Shown piece after piece: positions 56,889-64,000 of a DNA stretch of 64,000 bases. The notes under the pieces were generated by a model. The model made no database searches. It was not told the origin of the DNA and saw nothing but the letters and a program-made list of their open reading frames with translations. Within the stretch, counting starts at the first letter, position 1. Every line of letters begins with the position of its first letter. The stretch comes from Paracidovorax avenae ATCC 19860 (GTDB lineage: Bacteria > Pseudomonadota > Gammaproteobacteria > Burkholderiales > Burkholderiaceae_C). The position numbers were made by a program, and so were the translations under genes. The stretch is taken from the NCBI RefSeq assembly GCF_000176855.2, contig NC_015138.1, positions 5,208,001-5,272,000 on the forward strand, written 5' to 3'.

Positions 56889-58073
56889 ATGCTGCGCCTG
56901 CGTTCACGCCCTTCCCTGCTCCTGGCCTTGTCGGCCGCCTGCCTCGCCGCCGTCGCCGGCGGCGCACTCGTGCTGGCCACGCCCGGCGCCTCCCACGCCG
57001 AAGCCGCCAAGGGCAAGGATGCCGCCGCGCCGGCGCCCCGCCCCGCACTCACCGTGACCACCACCACGCCGCGCCGCGAGTCCCTCGCTGCCCGGTTGCC
57101 GGCCAACGGCAACGTCGCCGCCTGGCAGGAGGCGAGCATCGGCACCGAAAGCAACGGCCTGCGGCTGACCGAAGTGCGCGTCAACGTCGGTGACACGGTG
57201 CGCGCAGGGCAGGTCCTCGCCGTCTTCTCCGCAGACACGGTGCAGGCCGAGCTGGCCCAGAGCCGCGCCAGCCTGCTGGAAGCCCGCGCGAGCGCCGCCG
57301 AGGCCGCCGCCAACGCCGAGCGCGCCCGCACGCTGCAGGCCTCCGGCGCCCTGAGCCAGCAGCAGATCCAGCAATACACCACCGCGAGCGAGACCGCCGC
57401 AGCGCGCGTGGAAGCCGCCCAGGCGGCACTGTCCGCGCAGCAGCTGCGCCTGAAGCACGCGCAGGTGCTGGCGCCCGACAGCGGCGTCATCTCCGCGCGC
57501 ACCGCCACCGTGGGCGCAGTGGTGGGCGCAGGCACCGAGCTGTTCCGCATGGTGCGCAAGGGCCGGCTCGAATGGCGCGCCGAGGTCACCTCCAGCGAGC
57601 TGCCGCGCGTGCGGCCGGGCATCCGCGCCCGCATCACCGCCGCGAGCGGCGCCGAAGTGGAAGGCACCGTGCGCGTGGTGGCACCCACGGTGGACCCGCA
57701 GACGCGCAACGCCCTCGTCTATGTCGATCTGCCCGCCCACCCCGACATCCGCGCCGGCATGTTCGCGCGCGGCGATTTCCTGCTCGCGCAGCGCGAGACG
57801 CTCACCATCCCGCAATCGGCGGTGGTCGTGCGCGACGGTTTCAGTGCCGTGTTCGAGGTCGGCGACGGCGGCCGCGTGGCGATGCGCCAGGTGAAGACCG
57901 GCCAGCGCAACGGCGACCGCGTGGAGATCCTTTCGGGACTGCAGGAACGCGCCACCCTCGTGGAACGCGGCGGCGCATTCCTCAACGATGGCGATACCGT
58001 GCGCGTCGAGGCATCCGGCGCAGCCGCGCCAGCCGCCGCCCCGGCCGCGAAGAGTGCCAGCGCCGCACGATAG
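56889..58073 (+). CDS. RND efflux periplasmic adaptor (membrane-fusion protein)
   Basis: Adaptor linking the inner-membrane pump to the outer-membrane channel, 394 residues. A signal/anchor sequence (about 1-35) is followed by a split lipoyl domain (GLRLTEVRVNVGDTVRAGQVLAVF and LAPDSGVISARTATVGAVVGAGTELFRMV) flanking an alpha-hairpin (about 115-180). A beta-barrel then includes VRVVAPTVDPQTRNALVYVDLP, and a C-terminal Ala-rich tail follows. The start at 56889 opens directly into the signal sequence. The gap to the pump gene is 75 bp. Confidence 0.92.
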   Translation: MLRLRSRPSLLLALSAACLAAVAGGALVLATPGASHAEAAKGKDAAAPAPRPALTVTTTTPRRESLAARLPANGNVAAWQEASIGTESNGLRLTEVRVNVGDTVRAGQVLAVFSADTVQAELAQSRASLLEARASAAEAAANAERARTLQASGALSQQQIQQYTTASETAAARVEAAQAALSAQQLRLKHAQVLAPDSGVISARTATVGAVVGAGTELFRMVRKGRLEWRAEVTSSELPRVRPGIRARITAASGAEVEGTVRVVAPTVDPQTRNALVYVDLPAHPDIRAGMFARGDFLLAQRETLTIPQSAVVVRDGFSAVFEVGDGGRVAMRQVKTGQRNGDRVEILSGLQERATLVERGGAFLNDGDTVRVEASGAAAPAAAPAAKSASAAR

Positions 58074-58148
58074 AGCAGAGAAGCAACAAGAGCCGACCCC
58101 GCCCATGCCGCATCCGCATTTCCGCCAGAGCCCCGAGGGCCCGCAGCC

Positions 58149-61100
58149 ATGAACCTTTCCGCCTGGTCCATCCGCAACCCCATCCCGGCCGCGATGCTGT
58201 TCGTGCTGCTCACCTTCGCGGGCCTGCTGTCCTTCCGCGCGATGAAGGTGCAGAACTTCCCGGACATGGACCTGCCGGTCGTGATGGTCACCGCCGCCCT
58301 GCCCGGCGCCGCGCCGGGGCAACTCGAGACCGACGTGGCGCGCAAGATCGAGAACGCCATCGCCACCACGCAGGGCCTCAAGCACATCACCACCACCCTG
58401 GTGGACGGAACGGCCACGATCGCGGCCGAATACCGGCTGGAAAAGCCCGTGCAGGAAGCCGTGGACGACGTGCGCTCGGCCGTCTCCCGCGTGCGCGCGG
58501 ACATGCCTGCCGACCTGCGCGACCCCATCGTCACCAAGCTCGAACTCTCCTCGCAGCCCATCCTCGCCTTCGCCATCGCGTCCGACCGCATGGACGACCA
58601 GGCGCTGTCCTGGTTCGTGGACGACACGCTCACGCGCCGCCTGCTGGCCGTGCCCGGCGTGGGCGCTGTCAGCCGCGTGGGTGGGGTGCAGCGCGAGGTG
58701 CGCGTGGCCATCGACCCGCTGCGCCTGCAGTCGCTGGGTGCCACCGCGGCCGACGTCTCGCGCCAACTGCGCCTGGTGCAGACCGAAAGCGCGGGCGGGC
58801 GCACCGACCTCGGCGGCGCCGAGCAGCCCGTGCGCACCATCGCCACCGTCCGCACGGCCCAGGAGATCGCCGCGCTCGACATTCCGCTGTCTGCCGGCGG
58901 GCACGTGCGCCTGGACCGCATCGCCACCGTCACCGACACGGTGGCCGAGCCGCGCACCGCCGCGCTGCTGGACGGCAAGCCGGTGATCGGCTTCGAGGTC
59001 TCGCGCAGCCGCGGCGCCAGCGAGGTGGAAGTGGGCGCGGGCGTGCAGCGCGCCCTGGACCAGCTGGTGGCGGAACACCCGGACCTGCACCTCACCCGCA
59101 CGGTGGACTTCGTGGAAATCGCCAGTGGCGAATACGACAGTTCCATGCGCCTGCTGTACGAGGGCGCCATCCTGGCCGTCATCGTCGTGTGGCTCTTCCT
59201 GCGCAACTGGCGCGCCACGATCGTCTCGGCGGTGGCGCTGCCGCTGTCCGTGCTGCCGGCCTTCATCGGCATGTACCTGCTCGGTTTCTCGATCAACATC
59301 ATCACGCTGCTGGCCCTCTCGCTCGTGGTGGGCATCCTCGTGGACGACGCCATCGTCGAGGTCGAGAACATCGTGCGCCACCTGCGCATGGACAAGACGC
59401 CCTACCAGGCCGCCATGGAGGCGGCCGACGAGATCGGCCTGGCGGTGATCGCCACCACCTTCACCCTGATCGCGGTGTTCCTGCCCACGGCCTTCATGAG
59501 CGGCATTCCCGGGCGCTTCTTCAAGCAGTTCGGCTGGACCGCGGCGCTCGCAGTGTTCGCCTCGCTGGTCGTGGCCCGGCTGCTCACGCCGATGATGGCG
59601 GCCTACATCCTCAAGCCCCTCTCCGGCGAGGAAAAGGAGCCCCGCTGGCTCTCCGCCTACATGCGCGCCTCCGCCTGGGCACTGCGCCACCGCGTGCTGA
59701 CGCTGCTCGGCGCACTGCTGTTCTTCGCGGGTTCGATCGCACTCATCCCGCTGCTACCGTCGGGCTTCATTCCACCGGACGACAACGCCCAGACCCAGGT
59801 GAACCTGGAGCTGCCGCCCGGCACCCGCATCGCCGAAACCCGCGCCGCGGTGGCCCAGGCCACGGAGCGCGCGATGAAGGTGGGCCACGTGCGCAGCATC
59901 TACACCGCCATCGGCGGCGGCTCCGCGGGCGCCGACCCCATGGCGGGCGGATCGAGCGCGGGAGACCCGCGCAAGGCCACCCTCACGCTGCGCTTCGTGG
60001 CCCGGGGCGAGCGCCCGCTCAAGCAGGCCATCGAGCAGGACCTGCGCGCGGCCATGGCGGACCTGCCCGGCGTGCGCGTGAAGATCGGCCTGGGTGGCTC
60101 CAACGACAAGTACGTGCTCGCCCTCGCGAGCGAGGATCCGCAGGCGCTGGCCGATACCGCACGCGCGGTGGAGCGCGATTTGCGCACCATCCCCGGCATC
60201 GGCAACATCGGCTCCAGCGCCAGCCTCGTGCGGCCGGAGATCGTGGTGCGCCCGGACTTCGCCCGCGCCGCGGACCTGGGCGTCACCAGCAGCGCCATCG
60301 CGGAGACGCTGCGGGTGGCCACAGTGGGCGATTACGACCAGAACCTGCCCAAGCTCAACCTGCCCCAGCGTCAGGTGCCCATCGTCGTGCGCCTGGACGA
60401 CGCGGCCCGCGAAGACCTGTCGGTGCTGGAGCGCCTGGCGGTGCCGGGATCGCGCGGGCCGGTGCGCCTGGGCGAGGTCGCCCGGCTCGAGGTCGGCAGC
60501 GGCCCCGCCGTCATCAATCGCTACGACCGCGCCCGCAACGTCAACTTCGAGATCGAACTGGGCACCCAGGGCCTGGGCGAGGTCACCGAGGCCGTGCGGC
60601 AACTGCCCTCCGTGCGCCAGAAGCCGGCCAGCGTGCGCCTGATCGACGTGGGCGACGCCGAGATGATGGGCGAGCTGTTCGCCAGCTTCGGCCTGGCCAT
60701 GCTCACCGGAGTGGTCTGCATCTACCTCGTGCTGGTGCTGCTCTTCAAGGACTTCCTGCAGCCGGTCACCATCCTCATGGCGCTGCCGCTGTCCCTGGGC
60801 GGCGCCTTCGTGGGCCTGCTGATCGCCGGCAAGAGTTTCTCGATGCCGTCGCTCATCGGGCTCATCATGCTCATGGGCATCGCCACGAAGAACTCCATCC
60901 TGCTGGTGGAGTACGCCATCGTCGCGCGGCGCGACCAGGGCATGGGCCGCTGGGACGCCCTGCTGGACGCCTGCCACAAGCGGGCCCGGCCCATCATCAT
61001 GACCACGCTCGCCATGGGCGCGGGCATGCTGCCGATCGCCATGGCCTGGGGCGGCGCGGACATGAGCTTCCGCTCGCCGATGGCGGTGGCCGTGATCGGC

Positions 61101-61226
61101 GGCCTGCTCACCTCCACCGTGCTCAGCCTGCTGGTCGTGCCGGCCGTGTTCACCTACGTGGACGACTTCGCGCAATGGTTCGGCCGCCGCGTCCTGCGCC
61201 GACAGAGCCCCCGGCAGCTTCCATAA
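58149..61226 (+). CDS. RND multidrug-type efflux pump (HAE-1, MdtB/C-like)
   Basis: Proton-driven inner-membrane transporter, 1025 residues. It has the 12-TM RND layout with two large periplasmic loops. NLSAWSIRNPIPAAMLFVLL and FPDMDLPVV form the typical N-terminus. TM4 carries LSLVVGILVDDAIVEVENI with the proton-relay Asp pair. Motif repeats include GLIMLMGIATKNSILLVEYA in TM10 and RARPIIMTTLAMGAGMLPIA. It is last in the tetR-OMF-MFP-RND operon beside the NRPS genes, so it may export the glycosylated product. Multidrug export is the alternative. Confidence 0.93.
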   Translation: MNLSAWSIRNPIPAAMLFVLLTFAGLLSFRAMKVQNFPDMDLPVVMVTAALPGAAPGQLETDVARKIENAIATTQGLKHITTTLVDGTATIAAEYRLEKPVQEAVDDVRSAVSRVRADMPADLRDPIVTKLELSSQPILAFAIASDRMDDQALSWFVDDTLTRRLLAVPGVGAVSRVGGVQREVRVAIDPLRLQSLGATAADVSRQLRLVQTESAGGRTDLGGAEQPVRTIATVRTAQEIAALDIPLSAGGHVRLDRIATVTDTVAEPRTAALLDGKPVIGFEVSRSRGASEVEVGAGVQRALDQLVAEHPDLHLTRTVDFVEIASGEYDSSMRLLYEGAILAVIVVWLFLRNWRATIVSAVALPLSVLPAFIGMYLLGFSINIITLLALSLVVGILVDDAIVEVENIVRHLRMDKTPYQAAMEAADEIGLAVIATTFTLIAVFLPTAFMSGIPGRFFKQFGWTAALAVFASLVVARLLTPMMAAYILKPLSGEEKEPRWLSAYMRASAWALRHRVLTLLGALLFFAGSIALIPLLPSGFIPPDDNAQTQVNLELPPGTRIAETRAAVAQATERAMKVGHVRSIYTAIGGGSAGADPMAGGSSAGDPRKATLTLRFVARGERPLKQAIEQDLRAAMADLPGVRVKIGLGGSNDKYVLALASEDPQALADTARAVERDLRTIPGIGNIGSSASLVRPEIVVRPDFARAADLGVTSSAIAETLRVATVGDYDQNLPKLNLPQRQVPIVVRLDDAAREDLSVLERLAVPGSRGPVRLGEVARLEVGSGPAVINRYDRARNVNFEIELGTQGLGEVTEAVRQLPSVRQKPASVRLIDVGDAEMMGELFASFGLAMLTGVVCIYLVLVLLFKDFLQPVTILMALPLSLGGAFVGLLIAGKSFSMPSLIGLIMLMGIATKNSILLVEYAIVARRDQGMGRWDALLDACHKRARPIIMTTLAMGAGMLPIAMAWGGADMSFRSPMAVAVIGGLLTSTVLSLLVVPAVFTYVDDFAQWFGRRVLRRQSPRQLP

Positions 61227-61292
61227 CTGGGGCAAGGGCCCGTTGTTCCGGCCGCCTGCAGGCTTGCGCGGCTGGAAATTACACACGGCAGA

Positions 61293-61316
61293 TTCGCAAA
61301 CACGCCATCTTTTTCA
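61293..61316 (+). promoter_or_regulatory. PIP (hrpII)-like box upstream of the right-edge effector candidate
   Basis: TTCG (61293-61296)-N16-TTCA (61313-61316) matches the HrpX/HrpB box at 7 of 8 defined bases. It ends 70 nt before the ATG at 61386, close to the 80 nt seen for the LRR effector promoter. A YANNNT element (CAAACT, 61343-61348) lies 26 nt downstream, a little nearer than the usual 30-32. Confidence 0.55.
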
Positions 61317-61385
61317 GGTGCCGGCGTCGCCTCGCATACATCCAAACTGATCATGAAAATTATTTACATTTAGAGAGGAATTCCC

Positions 61386-64000
61386 ATGACCGCCATCGTC
61401 GCTGCTGGAAACAGACTATCTGCCACCGCATCCCGGGAGCCGGCCACACCGGCCACAGAATGCTCTCCCAGCGTCGACAGGCATGGTGCAAGCCTGCCAA
61501 GGCAGGCGGGCCTGCCGCCACACGGGGCAACCGGGGCCGCAGCGATCTACACCACCGCCAATATGGCTCCACGGTCGGCCAAAGGACTGTTCGCCAGATT
61601 GCAGAACCAGTGGAAGGCTGGCGAAACCGCAGTCCATTCCAGCCTGGGGCCGATCGCCCGGGATTCGCGGACCCAGCACCCGGTCGATCGGCTGAACCAG
61701 ATCAGTGCACCGCGATTCGACGGCGGCGCCTCGGTGCCCCTGCCCCATGCCACCAGCGCAGGGCTGGCGGAAGCCGTGCAGCAGGCGATCGGGGAGCTGC
61801 AGGCGGCGGCAGACCAGCCTGCCGGGAGCGGAAATCCGTTCGAAACCGCCGACATGGCGGGAAAGGCAGCCCACTGGGCTCGGCAGGCATTGTTCACCCT
61901 GGCGATGGGCAAGGGCCCGGCGAGCGTGCCGGCAGACGCGCTCGCCATGCTCTACCGGCATCAGGGTTTCCAGACGCATGACGGGCCCGGCGAAGAAACG
62001 CCTCCTGTCGTCCTGCGCCACCTCAGAAACGTCGCCAATGCGGAAAAAGCCGGTGCCGTCATCCACATCGCTCGCCAGGCGCAGCGTCCCGACGGAGAAA
62101 CCGTGGACTCGCAAGGAGCCCTCCAGCAGCTGGCCGCTGCGAAGGACGCTGCCCGTCAACAGGCGGTGGACAGCGCAAATGCGGTGAACGCGGAGACGGT
62201 GGCACGATTGCTCGACAGCGTAGCGCCGGCCCTTCACCCCCGGCTGCGGGCTGCATGCGGCACCTTGATCGCAGCGCTGAACCATGGCCACGCCGCACCC
62301 GACACGCTCGCCGTCGAACTGCTGGCCGATACCGCGCGCATCACCTTTGCGCAGGACCCGGAGGGTCTGGTGACAGCCATGGAAGACCTGTCCCGCAGCC
62401 ACCCTACCGGGCTGATCGGCATGGTGGGCGAGGCGTTCCAGCCATCGGCGCTGGAACGCCACGCTCCGCCTGCGGCGCCCGCGCTGCAGCTTGCCTGCGC
62501 GGTGGCCAGGGCTCCGGGAGGCCATCGCATGCTGTCCAGGATGACATGCCCTCCGGCCTCGGAAGCACAGCAGACGGCGCTGCAGGTCGCCATGGAGGCC
62601 ATGGTGGAATTGCAGCGCAGCCGGAGCAGGCCCACCGGGACCACGGTGTCCGGGATCGAATGGCTGCGGGCAGCTGTCTCGCACGCGGAACGCGCAGTCA
62701 ATCCGGCAGACTGCCCTGCTGTTTCCGACAGCCAGGCACGACAACAACTCGTGGCGTTCCGCGGAGTACAGAACGGCTTCATGACCAATGAGCCGGGCTC
62801 GAGCTACGACCGGGTGCGCCAGCGACTGCAGAAATTCGGCGACGGCGCGCTGGACCAGACCTCCCGTCGCAACGCGCGCGCAGCCTCCGGACCCTCCGGA
62901 CGCTTCCAGAACTGGATGTCCGGCGGCCTTCCCAAGGCCATGGCCCGCAGCTCCTCCGGCATGGAAGGACTCCTGCCCTCGGCGCTGCCCGCCCTCTCAT
63001 CGTGGCTGCCCGGCACCCGGCCCACGATGTGGCGCAAATCAGTGATGCGCAATATGACCACGGCCGCCAGCAGCAATGGCATGCTGCCCCACCGTGGCGA
63101 GGCTGTCGAGGCGCTGCACCGCTCGGCGGCCGACATTCGCGCCCACCTGCAGGCACGTGCAGATGCCCACATGCCTGCACCCGAGAAGCTGATGCTCGCC
63201 CTCCTGGAACAACTGGGGCTGGGGACGGGAGCGGATGCTCCGCCACCTCCGCAGCGCACGCTCAAGCATCTGAACAAGGAAGTCTTCCAGCAAGTGGAGG
63301 CCCGCCTGGACAAGGAAGGGCTGGCCGGGCTGCCCGCCGGCCTCCGCACGGAGTGGCTCGCGCTGCGGGACACCCATCCCAACGCAGGGCACCTGCTGCG
63401 CCTGCTGTGCGAGCACGTCGATTTGCGGAATCTGGCGAACGGTACCGAGTCCCCTCCGGTGGCTGCCAGCCAGACCGCGCGCGGACTGCGCACGGACGCC
63501 ATCGCCCATGCAGCCATCGCGGCCTTCGCCGGTATCGCCGCGTCGGCACGGGCAGTCGCTGGCGAGGCATCCACGCAAGCCGACGCGCTATCGCGCCTCA
63601 TGCAGGCCACGGCATCGGCCCTGGCCGCGGTGACGCCGCCAGCCGCATTGCGGGCGCTGCGCATCGAAACATTCGAGGCCGTGGAGCGCCAGGTCACCCT
63701 CGACTGGCTGGCCGCCCTGCCCGAAGGAAAGCGGCCACCCTGGGAGGAGGCTCGCGAGCGGGTCATGGATGCCTGGCCTGCCGCGGTACAGGGTGCCTGG
63801 TCAGCGTTGAAGAATTTGGGGGCCGACGCAGGCCGGCTGATGCGGACCCTCACGGATGCTGCAGCCTCCGCGGCGTGGTCCCTGCCGGGCACCGAAGCCG
63901 GTCCTGGCTCCGGCACCGCACCAGCCCGGGCAGTGGCCGATGCCGTGGCCCGGGCAGCGCCCGCACTGCAGTCGCTGCAGGACGATGTGCATGTGAACCG
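61386..64000 (+). CDS. Large Ala-rich type III effector candidate, 3' end outside window
   Basis: At least 871 residues, open at the window edge. The N-terminus (MTAIVAAGNRLSATASREPA) is Ser/Thr/Ala/Pro-rich, without a Sec signal or membrane helix, as in type III substrates. The rest is Ala-, Arg- and Gln-rich and mainly helical, with no Walker, protease or Fic motif that I can see. A GAGAGGAA ribosome site and a PIP-like box lie upstream. Codon use has more A/T-ending codons than the RND gene before it. I could not place it in a named effector family; long alpha-helical effectors are one possibility. It follows the RND operon by 159 bp but has its own promoter. Confidence 0.6.
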   Translation, partial: MTAIVAAGNRLSATASREPATPATECSPSVDRHGASLPRQAGLPPHGATGAAAIYTTANMAPRSAKGLFARLQNQWKAGETAVHSSLGPIARDSRTQHPVDRLNQISAPRFDGGASVPLPHATSAGLAEAVQQAIGELQAAADQPAGSGNPFETADMAGKAAHWARQALFTLAMGKGPASVPADALAMLYRHQGFQTHDGPGEETPPVVLRHLRNVANAEKAGAVIHIARQAQRPDGETVDSQGALQQLAAAKDAARQQAVDSANAVNAETVARLLDSVAPALHPRLRAACGTLIAALNHGHAAPDTLAVELLADTARITFAQDPEGLVTAMEDLSRSHPTGLIGMVGEAFQPSALERHAPPAAPALQLACAVARAPGGHRMLSRMTCPPASEAQQTALQVAMEAMVELQRSRSRPTGTTVSGIEWLRAAVSHAERAVNPADCPAVSDSQARQQLVAFRGVQNGFMTNEPGSSYDRVRQRLQKFGDGALDQTSRRNARAASGPSGRFQNWMSGGLPKAMARSSSGMEGLLPSALPALSSWLPGTRPTMWRKSVMRNMTTAASSNGMLPHRGEAVEALHRSAADIRAHLQARADAHMPAPEKLMLALLEQLGLGTGADAPPPPQRTLKHLNKEVFQQVEARLDKEGLAGLPAGLRTEWLALRDTHPNAGHLLRLLCEHVDLRNLANGTESPPVAASQTARGLRTDAIAHAAIAAFAGIAASARAVAGEASTQADALSRLMQATASALAAVTPPAALRALRIETFEAVERQVTLDWLAALPEGKRPPWEEARERVMDAWPAAVQGAWSALKNLGADAGRLMRTLTDAAASAAWSLPGTEAGPGSGTAPARAVADAVARAAPALQSLQDDVHVN

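Noticed and set aside
57572..61981. Long plus-strand frame across the adaptor, pump and right-edge gene
   Set aside because: It is out of frame with three well-supported genes, crosses their boundaries and is Arg/Pro/Gly-rich.

Overview
The window is high-GC chromosomal DNA of a beta-proteobacterium. The gene set fits Comamonadaceae, most likely the plant-pathogenic Acidovorax/Paracidovorax group: recA-recX, yajC-secD-secF, glnE, a Bug-type tripartite-tricarboxylate binding protein, DUF4148 proteins and HrpX-type PIP boxes in front of type III effector candidates. The genus is inferred from gene content and was not checked by alignment. No rRNA, tRNA, CRISPR array or intact insertion sequence was seen.

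Layout. 1-3.5 kb: topB (cut by the left edge), then divergent SET methyltransferase, birA and a SPOR protein. 3.5-6.8 kb: two adjacent paralogous leucine-rich-repeat effectors with a C-terminal Fic fold (AvrAC/XopAC architecture). In both, the catalytic His of the Fic motif is Arg. The upstream gene has a PIP box and a correctly spaced -10 box. 6.8-12.3 kb: N-formylglutamate amidohydrolase family, Bug protein with divergent LysR regulator, and a Crp/Fnr regulator divergent from a membrane cyclase carrying a [2Fe-2S] domain. 12.4-16.3 kb: two DUF4148 exported proteins sharing an upstream dyad, a TctDE-like two-component system and a MarR regulator. 16.3-24 kb: recA-recX, DUF1631, secF-secD-yajC. 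24.2-25.7 kb: a small cassette with a periplasmic protein and an Ig-like/SleB-like hydrolase broken by an amber codon. 25.7-30.5 kb: indolepyruvate oxidoreductase with divergent Lrp regulator and a secreted orphan. 30.7-37.5 kb: MFS fusion, pepsin-like aspartic protease, an AT-richer island with two orphans, MltA and an OmpA lipoprotein. 37.5-48.2 kb: a four-gene minus-strand run (yhdP, nitrilase, histidine kinase, response regulator) and divergent glnE.

48.6-61.2 kb looks like a compact biosynthesis-and-export locus. It has a one-module C-A-PCP-reductase NRPS with an EntF-like serine code, a GT1 glycosyltransferase and MbtH, followed by a TetR-headed RND efflux operon (outer-membrane factor, adaptor, pump). 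The prediction is an N-acylated serine unit released reductively as aldehyde or alcohol and then glycosylated. From 61.4 kb to the right edge runs a large alanine-rich protein with a PIP-like box upstream, a type III effector candidate cut by the window.

The strongest leads are the two pseudo-Fic effectors, the serine-activating reductive NRPS glycoside locus, the effector candidate at the right edge, the redox-domain cyclase and the pepsin-like protease.
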